Shown: positions 1 to 6,474 of the stretch, piece by piece
Layout of the letters: the number at the start of each line of letters is the position of its first letter
Numbering within the stretch: the stretch's first letter is position 1
DNA from: an uncultured Eubacteriales bacterium
GTDB taxonomy: Bacteria > Bacillota > Clostridia > Oscillospirales > CAG-382
Assembly: GCA_934444485.1 (NCBI GenBank)
Contig: CAKSCN010000034.1
Span: 1 to 17,085 of the forward strand
DNA length: 17,085 bases
Direction of reading: 5' to 3'
The notes under the pieces: model-generated
The model's input: the letters and a program-made list of their open reading frames with translations, nothing else
The model's database searches: none
Told to the model about the DNA's origin: nothing
Made by a program: the position numbers and the translations under genes

Positions 1-1090
1 GATTCTTTTTGAGAAGATAATAATATGTGCCGTCTTCAACGTATGCGGGTTTTATCTCGTCAAACGGAATAAAGTGAGTGTTTTTTGTCTTATATCCGAC
101 AAAAACCGTCGCTCCTTCGGGTGCGGTGATTGTTGAGAGAACCTCACCGTCGCCGGGCTTCGGTATCTTCGAGGGAATCGGAGCTTCGACGGTATCGATT
201 ATATCGGACGCATCAGCCTCCTCGCCTACCGCTACTATAAGATACGGCATAACGATAGGCGTTGCGTACTCGTTGGTGGTATCGTGGAGAGCGGAAACGA
301 CGTATACGCCCTCTTTCTCGAATTTCACTCCGACAAAGCCGTCGTCATCGGTCATATCTACGGGAATAAAGCCGCTGTCATCGTTTGAACTTACATAGAT
401 TACAGCCTCGGAAAGCGGCTCATAGAACGCTTCGGGTTTTACCGCACAACCATACCAGCCGATTGTGTAGCCGACAAGCTGAAGAACAACCGTATCGCCC
501 TCAGCGGCGGAAACCGTGTTCAAACGCTCGCCGTCAGTATTTTCAAACCATGCGTAATTGTCCATCGCATATTCGTCGAGGTAGAAGTAGAGCTCAAGCG
601 AGTCGCCGTCCTTTATCTCGGCGTCGGTTATGGTATATCCGGTGTAGCTCTCGGGCATTCCGGGGTAAGTGACGGGAGTGTCGTCGTGAGGCTGTTCGCC
701 GTTTACAGTGAAGCCGAAGCTCGAGGTTTCAACGCCGAATATCTTTGTGAGAAATCCGGACTCGGAAAACTCTATGTAGTCAGATATATTATCGGGTGTG
801 AGCTTGGAGTCGATAACGGCGTTTGCCGCAACAAGCGCATCAAGAGCGGAGTAGTCGCCCTTGCCGGAGATTCCGTAACAGTCGGCGTAATTCGCCGGAA
901 TTACGATCTCGGTTTTCGGAAGTATAAACTTCCCGTCGTTCTGTGCCGTTACGTAAACGGAGATTGTTTCGGCGGACGCTTCGTCGTAAAGAACGGCATC
1001 CGTGGGGTTGACCGACTCGGCAGACACGGTTATCGAGAACATCGACAAAAGCGTGAGCACAGCCAAAGCGGCAGAGAGAAATTTTTTCAT
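1..1090 (-). CDS. Exported DUF4430-like (transcobalamin C-terminal-like) protein, 3' end missing
   Basis: The frame stays open for 363 codons from the ATG at 1088-1090 to the left edge, so the C-terminus lies outside the window. An AAAGGA ribosome binding site sits just upstream. Residues 1-24 form a signal peptide (MKK, hydrophobic core, cut near TVSA). Residues about 42-172 resemble a divergent DUF4430 domain: an IxVYV strand, a SALDALVAAN helix (81-90), SGFLTKIFG (111-119), GFTVNG (126-131) and DGDSLELYFY (161-170). Residues about 178-290 look like an Ig-like beta domain, followed by a Pro-rich linker and the start of another beta domain. It is the third gene after the cobalamin riboswitch, 31 bases below the DUF4430 lipoprotein. 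I infer a secreted or wall-bound cobamide-binding partner; a generic adhesin is the alternative. Export is clear, ligand is not. Confidence 0.75.
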   Translation of the reverse strand, partial: MKKFLSAALAVLTLLSMFSITVSAESVNPTDAVLYDEASAETISVYVTAQNDGKFILPKTEIVIPANYADCYGISGKGDYSALDALVAANAVIDSKLTPDNISDYIEFSESGFLTKIFGVETSSFGFTVNGEQPHDDTPVTYPGMPESYTGYTITDAEIKDGDSLELYFYLDEYAMDNYAWFENTDGERLNTVSAAEGDTVVLQLVGYTIGWYGCAVKPEAFYEPLSEAVIYVSSNDDSGFIPVDMTDDDGFVGVKFEKEGVYVVSALHDTTNEYATPIVMPYLIVAVGEEADASDIIDTVEAPIPSKIPKPGDGEVLSTITAPEGATVFVGYKTKNTHFIPFDEIKPAYVEDGTYYYLLKKN

Positions 1091-1121
1091 TGCTGTATAT
1101 CCTTTCTTTTATAAAATTGAC

Positions 1122-1643
1122 TTAACTGAAATCCGTGCTTCCGACATCCTTGCCGAGGTCGCACGTATAGACCCACTCGACGACGTCTCCGTCCTCGGGA
1201 TAGTATCCTGAACAGCCGTAATTTGGGAACTCCCCGTTGACTCTGTACATCCACCCGGAAAGCTCTCCGCAGTCAAACTCGTAGAGGTTTGCTATTCCCT
1301 CAACATATATTGAGCCGTACATCGGAGTGAACGAAACCTCGGTGAGAATACCGGCGTTTTTCGTCTCTCGAAGCAGTATATCGGCAACGCTCTCACCCTC
1401 GGAAAACTCTGCGTCGCACGAAAGTATAACGCCGTCTTCGGGTAAAAGTGCCGTCATTTCTTCTGACAGAAGACCGCTTTCAAGAGCGTTTGTGCAGTCT
1501 ATGGAAAGCTTAACGGAGGGTAAGTCCGAATTATTTGCACCGTCATTTGCGCAGGACGAAAACAGAAGCACGGGAATTACAAGAAGAACAAACGCAGCCG
1601 AGAGCTTTATCCGTACAAAGTTCGCTTTATCGTAAAATCTCAT
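1122..1643 (-). CDS. DUF4430 lipoprotein (transcobalamin beta-domain-like), 173 aa
   Basis: This is a small predicted lipoprotein. A basic N-terminus and hydrophobic stretch (residues 11-28) lead to LLFSSC, with Cys31 as the likely lipidation site; the lipobox is slightly atypical, with Phe at -3. The mature part is one DUF4430 domain, the fold of the C-terminal beta domain of animal transcobalamin and intrinsic factor. SVADILLRE (85-93) is the conserved helix, and GWMYRVNGEFPNYG (130-143) with DGDVVEWVYTCDLG (151-164) are near-perfect family signatures. Cys50, 125, 144 and 161 could form disulfides. The GAGGTGA ribosome binding site overlaps the stop codon of the toroid gene (gap 11 bases), so the two are very probably co-translated. 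Together they would rebuild a two-part B12 carrier, with this half tethered to the membrane. Family call is firm; corrinoid binding is inferred from family and riboswitch context. Confidence 0.88.
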   Translation of the reverse strand: MRFYDKANFVRIKLSAAFVLLVIPVLLFSSCANDGANNSDLPSVKLSIDCTNALESGLLSEEMTALLPEDGVILSCDAEFSEGESVADILLRETKNAGILTEVSFTPMYGSIYVEGIANLYEFDCGELSGWMYRVNGEFPNYGCSGYYPEDGDVVEWVYTCDLGKDVGSTDFS

Positions 1644-1654
1644 GTCGGTTCACC

Positions 1655-3142
1655 TCACACGCCGAGCCAGAAGCCGCAGAACATCGCCGCAAGCTCCTCT
1701 CTCGTAAGTGCCTTCGACGGCGACAGACGTCCGGACTCTGAAACGTACATTTTCTCCGAAACGCAGTACGCAACGGAGTTTTTCGCCCACGACGATATCT
1801 GCGACGCATCGGAAAAAGCGGTGAGTACTCCGGTGCCGTGCGACCTATATTCGGCGGCGTACTTTTTTGAAGCACGTTCGAGCATAACTGCCGCCTCTTC
1901 ACGGGTGATTTTGTCGTTCGGGCAGAACTTTCCGCTGCCCTTGCCGTTTACGACTCCCGAAGCGAATGCGGAATTTACGTAGCCGTAATACCAATCGCCG
2001 TATTTAACGTCGGAAAAACCGGCGTCCTTTGCCGCAGGAAGACCGAGCATTTTGGCAAGCATGGTGCAGAACTCCGCTCTTGTCACGTTTGCCGAGGGCG
2101 AGAAGGTCGTCTTTGTCGTTCCGTTCACAACGCCGAGTTTGGCGAGAAGCTTTATGCTGTCACGTCTTGCCGACGAGGAAATATCGGTAAACGGGCAGGT
2201 GTAGCCGGACATATCGTAAAGTGCGCTTTTATTCTCCGATAAGCGTTTATATGCCGCCATGGCGCACAGTGCCTGTTCGGTAGCCATGAGGTTTGCGCCT
2301 TTGTCGGCGACGTGTTTGAAGCTGCCGTCGGGAAGTCCGAAAGAAAGTACGCTTGCGTAAACTGACTTACCGTTCTTTACAAAGCGGCTGTCGGTATTCG
2401 GTGAAATGTCCAAAGTGCAAAGTGCTATGACAACCTGACACGCACTCTCGCAGTTTTTGTTTCCGTAGTTTGTATACGAGCCGTCGGAGTTCTGCTTTTT
2501 TGACAAAAACGAGAGTGCGGACTCTATCGAAGAGCTGACCTTGGGTATGCACTTATACGGTGCAAGAGCCTGCAAAGCCATGGCGGTTACATCGACATCA
2601 GAGTCCGCAGCGGCGCTCAGGGAAAAGCCGCCGTCCGAATTCTGTGCGGCGATAATCTTACGTATGAGCGCCTGACGTGTGACGTTACCCCTCGGTGCGA
2701 TATTCTTTGCGTCAAGCGCAATGAGTGCGAAAATACTGCCGTTGAGTCCCTGCTTTGTGACAAAGCTCATATCGGAAAGTCCGGAATATAGGTCGTATCC
2801 GGCGGTGTTTTTCGCATTCTTTCCCAACGAGGAAAGCGCAAGAATCATTCTCGAATACTCCGTCGATTTGGCAGAACTCATTTTTCCGCCCTTTTCTTTG
2901 ACAGCTTGGTTCGCCGCCGCAAGGTAGTTTTCGTTAAATGCTGTCTTGCTGCTTCCGCTATACTCTCCCCGTGCTATTCCGATAACGCTCCACTCGCCGC
3001 CTATTGAGGCATTTTTCGGTGATGCGACGGTTTCGACGATATACGCCGCCGTTGTGTCATAATCGACAGCACTGACCGCAACAGAACCGAGCAGGCACGC
3101 TGCACACAAAAACGAAACAAGACGCAAAAAACATTTTTTCAC
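1655..3142 (-). CDS. Alpha/alpha-toroid (prenyltransferase/intrinsic-factor-like) SLH-domain surface protein, 495 aa
   Basis: The start is GTG at 3140-3142, six bases after a perfect AGGAGG; the encoded MKK signal peptide is cut near residue 25 (VSA). Residues about 28-305 are helical repeats of the prenyltransferase/squalene-cyclase toroid class, with QNSDGGFS (167-174), QNSDGSYT (217-224) and LPDGSFKH (270-277) turns each preceded by Ala/Leu-rich helices, and an ATEQALCAMAAY helix (287-298). The DxDD motif of terpene cyclases is not seen. Animal intrinsic factor and transcobalamin use the same fold for their alpha domain. Three SLH domains follow (about 317-360, 375-420 and 440-490, with FTDI, FSDV, FSDA and TRAE/TREE motifs), which anchor proteins to wall polymers. 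It is the first gene after the cobalamin riboswitch and terminator. I infer a wall-bound cobamide capture protein; fold and anchor are clear, ligand is inferred. Confidence 0.88.
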   Translation of the reverse strand: MKKCFLRLVSFLCAACLLGSVAVSAVDYDTTAAYIVETVASPKNASIGGEWSVIGIARGEYSGSSKTAFNENYLAAANQAVKEKGGKMSSAKSTEYSRMILALSSLGKNAKNTAGYDLYSGLSDMSFVTKQGLNGSIFALIALDAKNIAPRGNVTRQALIRKIIAAQNSDGGFSLSAAADSDVDVTAMALQALAPYKCIPKVSSSIESALSFLSKKQNSDGSYTNYGNKNCESACQVVIALCTLDISPNTDSRFVKNGKSVYASVLSFGLPDGSFKHVADKGANLMATEQALCAMAAYKRLSENKSALYDMSGYTCPFTDISSSARRDSIKLLAKLGVVNGTTKTTFSPSANVTRAEFCTMLAKMLGLPAAKDAGFSDVKYGDWYYGYVNSAFASGVVNGKGSGKFCPNDKITREEAAVMLERASKKYAAEYRSHGTGVLTAFSDASQISSWAKNSVAYCVSEKMYVSESGRLSPSKALTREELAAMFCGFWLGV

Positions 3143-3162
3143 GGTAATCCTCCTTAAACAAC

Positions 3163-3191
3163 AAAAAATCCGAAACGCCGAAACGTCCCGG
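3163..3191 (-). terminator. Rho-independent terminator of the riboswitch leader
   Basis: On the minus strand CCGGGACG (3191-3184) pairs with CGTTTCGG (3177-3170) around a 6-base loop, with two G-U pairs, followed directly by A and six T. It ends 11 bases before the AGGAGG of the toroid gene, so it must be read through for expression. This is the expected expression platform of a transcription-terminating cobalamin riboswitch: bound cobamide would favour the stop (inference). Confidence 0.75.
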
Positions 3192-3299
3192 ATGGATAAC
3201 TCTACTGCCGCAATTATTGAAAAATTGGTACAACAACCTAAGCTCTATGTCAATTTCTTTTTTTGACAAGAACCTCTTCCCTTTTCACTGCGATACATA

Positions 3300-3495
3300 T
3301 TCTCCCACTTGCCCGAGAACGACATCGGCAAAAAACATGGCAAGTCTCCCGACTTGGAACCGTAAAGCGCATTCCACGCTTACTCAAAAGCACGCCTTCT
3401 CACGGCATAGCCGCAATGACATATGTGCTTTCTCGGACGGTTGATTACGGTAATGGCGGTTGCGTCGGCTTTTCACCGAACTTCCTTTTTAATCT
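3300..3495 (-). promoter_or_regulatory. Cobalamin riboswitch (B12 box leader)
   Basis: Reading the minus strand, the core begins GGAAGTTCGGTGAAAAGCC (about 3485-3467), then GACGCAACCGCCATTACCG, matching the conserved GGTG-AA-CC and GC..CCGCCA segments of the cobalamin aptamer. The B12 box AAGTCGGGAGACTTGCC lies at 3355-3339 and fits the family consensus closely. A hairpin after it (TTCTC / GAGAA, 3320-3301) carries AGTGG (3309-3305), which can pair with CCATT (3456-3452) in the conserved L5 segment, as in the L5-L13 kissing loop known for this class. It lies between the promoter at 3555-3583 and the toroid gene. In this family, binding of adenosyl- or other cobamides turns off downstream B12 uptake or synthesis genes. 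Exact outer stems were not folded. Confidence 0.93.
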
Positions 3496-3515
3496 GCGGC
3501 AATTTCTTCCGCAGA
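3493..3515 (-). other. Perfect hairpin at the 5' side of the riboswitch
   Basis: TCTGCGG and CCGCAGA form a perfect 7-bp inverted repeat with a 9-base loop, just 5' of the aptamer core. It may be a leader stem. Its TGCCGCA arm (minus strand, 3501-3495) is also complementary to TGCGGCA at 3212-3206, just before the terminator, so a long-range alternative pairing is possible but unproven. Confidence 0.45.
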
Positions 3516-3554
3516 ACCGTGTTTTCCGTGTTGATATTAAATTTTCACCTTATT

Positions 3555-3583
3555 ATAATACCACAAACCTCCGGCATAATCAA
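3555..3583 (-). promoter_or_regulatory. Sigma-A promoter of the cobalamin-riboswitch operon
   Basis: The -35 TTGATT (3583-3578) and -10 TATTAT (3560-3555) are 17 bases apart on the minus strand, 5' of the riboswitch, predicting a start near 3548 and a leader of about 400 bases. The 3561-3653 interval shows no gene. Confidence 0.6.
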
Positions 3584-3653
3584 GAGGTAATCCGCATTGT
3601 TTACATTTTTCGGCGAAATTTGAGCGTTTTGACAAAGAGTGACCGTATTCTGC

Positions 3654-3685
3654 AAAAAAAGAAGCACCTCAAACAGAGATGCTTC
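3654..3685 (-). terminator. Rho-independent terminator of rpsO-pnp
   Basis: GAAGCATCTC and GAGGTGCTTC form a 10-bp stem with one mismatch or wobble and a 5-base loop, followed by seven T on the minus strand, 25 bases after the pnp stop. It separates the housekeeping operon from the B12 operon. Confidence 0.92.
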
Positions 3686-3709
3686 CGTAATCAATGTAAA
3701 TACCGTTAA

Positions 3710-5794
3710 TTAAAGGCAGTCTTTTCTGGAGAGATTGATTCTTCCCTTATCGTCGATTTCGATAACCTTAACCTTGATGATATCGTCAACGTTGACAACG
3801 TCCGTAACCTTTGCGACACGCTTGTTGTCGAGCTTGGAGATGTGGACAAGTCCCTCCTTGCCGGGTGCATATTCAACAAATGCGCCGAAGTCCATGATTC
3901 TTGTTACACGTCCTTCAAACACCGTTCCGACCTCGGGATCGTTGCAGATAGCGTCAACAATCGAGAGAGCCTTGAGGCAGGCGTTCTTGTCAACGGCGGA
4001 GATGAATATGCTTCCGTCGTCCTCGATATCGATCTTCGCACCGGTGTCGGCACAGATCTTCTGGATAACCTTTCCGCCGCTTCCGATAACTTCTCTTATC
4101 TTGTCAACGTCGATCTTGGTGGAGATCATCTTGGGTGCGTACTCGCTTACTTCCTCTCTCGGAGCGGCAATTGCCTTGAGCATTACCTCGTCGAGGATGT
4201 ATATTCTTCCGGCTCTTGTCTGAGCAAACGCCTTCTTGATAATTTCAGGTGTAAGACCGTCAATCTTGAGGTCCATCTGAATAGCGGTGATACCCTTCTT
4301 GGTTCCGGCTACCTTGAAGTCCATGTCGCCGAAGAAGTCCTCGAGACCCTGGATATCAAGCATCGTCATCCATCTTTCGCCCTCGGTGATAAGTCCGCAG
4401 GAGATACCGGCAACGGGAGAGGTTATCGGCACACCGGCGTCCATGAGTGCGAGTGTGGAGGCACAGATAGAACCCTGGGAAGTCGAACCGTTCGAGGAAA
4501 TGACCTCGGAAACGAGTCTTATTGCGTAGGGGAAATCCTCAACGGAGGGGATAACCGGTACAAGCGCTCTTTCGGCAAGTGCGCCATGACCTATTTCACG
4601 TCTGCCGGGTCCTCTCGAGGGCTTTGTCTCGCCGACGGAGTAGGAGGGCATATTGTAGTGGTGCATATAGCGCTTGGTTTCTTCGTTGTCGATACCGTCG
4701 AGAAGCTGTGCGTCACGGATAGGTCCGAGGGTTGCGACGGTGAGAACCTGAGTCTGACCTCTGGTAAACATTGCGGAGCCGTGGGTTCTCTTGAATATGC
4801 CGACCTCGGAGGCAAGGGGACGGATCTGGTCGAGCTTTCTGCCGTCAACACGCTTGCCGTCGTCGAGAAGCCATCTTCTTACAACGAACTTCTGGAGCTT
4901 GTAGAGGCACTCGGTCATTGCCGCCTTTGCGTCGGGGTACTTCTCTTCAAAATGCTCGAACACGTCGGCATAAACCTCGTTGAGTCTCTCTTCTCTTACG
5001 ACCTTATCGTCGGTATCGAGAGCATAGCGAACCTTCTCGATTGCATACTCTGCGATGTCGTCATACATATCGTGGTCAACCTCTGCGGAGGGGTAAGAGA
5101 ACTTGGGCTTGCCGACTTCCTTTGCGATGTCGTTTATAAACTTAATTACCTTCTGGGATTCGTTGAAAGCGAACATGATAGCGTCGAACATCGTGTCCTC
5201 GGGAACTTCCTTGGCGCCCGCTTCTATCATGACTACCTTCTTTTCACTGCTTGCAACGGTAAGCTCAAGCGTGCTTACTTCTCTCTCGGCGAGAGTCGGG
5301 TTGAGGACGGGCTTTCCGTCTACAAGACCGATAAATGCGCCCGCAATAGGTCCGTTCCACGGGATATCGGAGATCATGAGAGCCGCCGACGCACCGATCA
5401 TGCCGGTGATTTCGGGAGAGCAGTCGGGGTCAACCGAGAGAACGAGAAGGTTTATGGTAACGTCGTTTCTGAGATCCTTCGGAAAAAGGGGTCTTATCGG
5501 ACGGTCGATTACACGGGAAGTAAGTATCGCCTTTTCGGAGGGCTTGCCCTCTCTCTTGAGGAAGCTTCCGGGGATCTTGCCGACGGCGTAGAGTCTTTCT
5601 TCAAAGTCTACCGAAAGAGGCAGGAAATCAATGCCGTCTCTGGGAGCGGCGGATGCGGTCGCCGTCGCAAGAATTGCGGTGTCGCCGTATCTTACGAGGC
5701 AGGAACCGTTTGCGAGTCCCGCCATTTTTCCGACCTCTATCGTGAGAGGTCTGCCTGCATAGTCACAGGTAAATGTCTTGTAATTTTCAAACAT
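3710..5794 (-). CDS. pnp: Polyribonucleotide nucleotidyltransferase (PNPase), 694 aa
   Basis: PNPase is the phosphorolytic 3'-5' exoribonuclease of mRNA decay; it works as a cytoplasmic trimer. The chosen start is the ATG at 5794 (MFENYKTF), eight bases after GGAGG. A longer in-frame start at 5848 would add 18 atypical residues read through the stem-loop upstream and is rejected. Order of domains: RNase PH-like 1 with SVDFEERLYAVGKIPGSFLK, an all-alpha linker, RNase PH-like 2, KH (about 556-599, GSGGK loop) and S1 (about 623-694). The metal/phosphate residues known from the E. coli enzyme (Asp in LEDFFGD, Asp and Lys in MDFK) are present. Length is normal. It lies 207 bases after rpsO, with a long stem-loop between them, as in many bacteria. 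Confidence 0.98.
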   Translation of the reverse strand: MFENYKTFTCDYAGRPLTIEVGKMAGLANGSCLVRYGDTAILATATASAAPRDGIDFLPLSVDFEERLYAVGKIPGSFLKREGKPSEKAILTSRVIDRPIRPLFPKDLRNDVTINLLVLSVDPDCSPEITGMIGASAALMISDIPWNGPIAGAFIGLVDGKPVLNPTLAEREVSTLELTVASSEKKVVMIEAGAKEVPEDTMFDAIMFAFNESQKVIKFINDIAKEVGKPKFSYPSAEVDHDMYDDIAEYAIEKVRYALDTDDKVVREERLNEVYADVFEHFEEKYPDAKAAMTECLYKLQKFVVRRWLLDDGKRVDGRKLDQIRPLASEVGIFKRTHGSAMFTRGQTQVLTVATLGPIRDAQLLDGIDNEETKRYMHHYNMPSYSVGETKPSRGPGRREIGHGALAERALVPVIPSVEDFPYAIRLVSEVISSNGSTSQGSICASTLALMDAGVPITSPVAGISCGLITEGERWMTMLDIQGLEDFFGDMDFKVAGTKKGITAIQMDLKIDGLTPEIIKKAFAQTRAGRIYILDEVMLKAIAAPREEVSEYAPKMISTKIDVDKIREVIGSGGKVIQKICADTGAKIDIEDDGSIFISAVDKNACLKALSIVDAICNDPEVGTVFEGRVTRIMDFGAFVEYAPGKEGLVHISKLDNKRVAKVTDVVNVDDIIKVKVIEIDDKGRINLSRKDCL

Positions 5795-5827
5795 TCTTTT
5801 TTCCTCCGTCTTTTTTGATTTTTCCGG

Positions 5828-5915
5828 AGGGACGTTAAGTTTTAGCACTTAAGCCGGTACACGAAAAAACGCTCATGTTTCCGCTTAAATGCTAAAAAAG
5901 CGTCTTAACGTCCTC
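5828..5915 (-). promoter_or_regulatory. Long stem-loop in the pnp 5' leader (possible RNase processing site)
   Basis: An imperfect inverted repeat of about 28 bp: GAGG(G)ACGTTAAG (5827-5839) with CTTAACGTCCTC (5904-5915), TTTTAGCA (5840-5847) with TGCTAAAA (5890-5897) perfectly, and TTAAGC (5849-5854) with GCTTAA (5883-5888), with a 6-base bulge and a loop of about 25 bases. It ends 20 bases before the pnp ribosome binding site. In E. coli a stem-loop in the same place is cut by RNase III and lets PNPase repress its own mRNA. The same role here is an inference. Confidence 0.7.
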
Positions 5916-5941
5916 ATCCGCACTGTGGTTGATAATGCCGT

Positions 5942-5989
5942 AAAGGCTGCCTTGACATTTCTATGGGAGCGAAACGCAAAACAGCCTTT
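5942..5989 (-). other. Inverted repeat just after rpsO
   Basis: AAAGGCTG (5942-5949) and CAGCCTTT (5982-5989) can pair around a 32-base loop that holds a small GCGAAACGC palindrome. It starts 12 bases after the rpsO stop but has only a weak T-run, so it may be a leaky terminator or a 3'-end protecting stem between rpsO and pnp. Confidence 0.45.
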
Positions 5990-6001
5990 GGTGCAATTAC
6001 A

Positions 6002-6268
6002 TTACTTTCTGATACCGAGCTTGTCGATTATCGCACGGTAACGTGTGATGTCCTTCTTCATGAGGTAGTTGAGAAGGTTTCTTCTGTGACCTACCATCTT
6101 AAGAAGACCTCTTCTGGAGTGATGGTCGTTCTTGTTTGTCTTAAGATGCTCGGTAAGAGTGCTGATTCTGTGTGTAAGGATAGCGATCTGTACCTCGGGA
6201 GAACCTGTATCGCCCTCGTGGGTCTTATACTCCTCGATGATAGACTGCTTTTCGTCCTTCTGCATCAT
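6002..6268 (-). CDS. rpsO: 30S ribosomal protein S15, 88 aa
   Basis: S15 is a primary 16S rRNA-binding protein of the small-subunit platform. The whole protein is typical: [19 protein letters not shown] (residues 17-35), then [21 protein letters not shown], ending [12 protein letters not shown]. The length is 88 residues, against the usual 88-89. The start is MMQKDEK, after an AAAGGTGG ribosome binding site; the second Met is possible but the first has normal spacing. It is the first gene of the rpsO-pnp unit, transcribed from the promoter at 6419-6447. S15 represses its own translation through the mRNA leader in several bacteria. Confidence 0.98.
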   Translation of the reverse strand: MMQKDEKQSIIEEYKTHEGDTGSPEVQIAILTHRISTLTEHLKTNKNDHHSRRGLLKMVGHRRNLLNYLMKKDITRYRAIIDKLGIRK

Positions 6269-6412
6269 TGTTGTATTCCACCTTTACGTTAATATTATTA
6301 TGAAGCTCATGCCGCATTCCCGGTCACGGATGGGTGAAATCCTCTTAAATCCGCATATCGGCAAACGGATTAAGGCATTATTCCCGCAACTGAGTTATGG
6401 GTGCGCACTCAC
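6269..6412 (-). promoter_or_regulatory. Structured rpsO leader (possible S15 autoregulatory RNA)
   Basis: About 143 bases separate the predicted transcription start from rpsO. On the minus strand there is a GGGTG/CACCC hairpin right at the start and an AATCCG/CGGATT hairpin in the middle, then an AT-rich stretch before the ribosome binding site. Leader structures that bind S15 are known in several phyla and differ between them, so the role is plausible, not shown. Confidence 0.45.
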
Positions 6413-6418
6413 CCTGTT

Positions 6419-6447
6419 ATTCTATCACAGAACGGTGCGTTTGTAAA
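6419..6447 (-). promoter_or_regulatory. Sigma-A promoter of rpsO-pnp
   Basis: TTTACA (6447-6442) and TAGAAT (6424-6419) on the minus strand with an exact 17-base spacer. It lies 27 bases past the stop of the serine hydrolase gene; only a weak AT hairpin (AAATG/CATTT with a T-run) lies between, so some read-through into rpsO is possible. Confidence 0.7.
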
Positions 6448-6474
6448 GTGTTTTTTTGAAAATACAAAAAATGT

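Noticed and set aside
686..1114. Plus-strand open frame over the start of the left-edge gene
   Set aside because: The minus strand holds a continuous 363-codon frame with ribosome binding site and signal peptide; the plus-strand peptide has neither.
1655..3142. Terpene or squalene cyclase function for the toroid protein
   Set aside because: The fold repeats are present, but no DxDD-type catalytic motif was seen, the protein is exported and wall-anchored, and it follows a cobalamin riboswitch.
3225..3253. Second promoter inside the riboswitch leader (TTGACA, 17 bases, TACCAA)
   Set aside because: The -35 is perfect but the -10 is poor, and a promoter there would bypass the aptamer while still facing the terminator.
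3842..5818. Very long plus-strand open frame (658 codons) opposite pnp
   Set aside because: It is antisense to a clear pnp gene, has no ribosome binding site or recognisable domain, and its composition follows from the pnp codon pattern.
5795..5848. Upstream in-frame start for pnp
   Set aside because: It lacks a ribosome binding site, lies in the stem-loop region, and the PNPase family starts at the MFENYKTF-type sequence.
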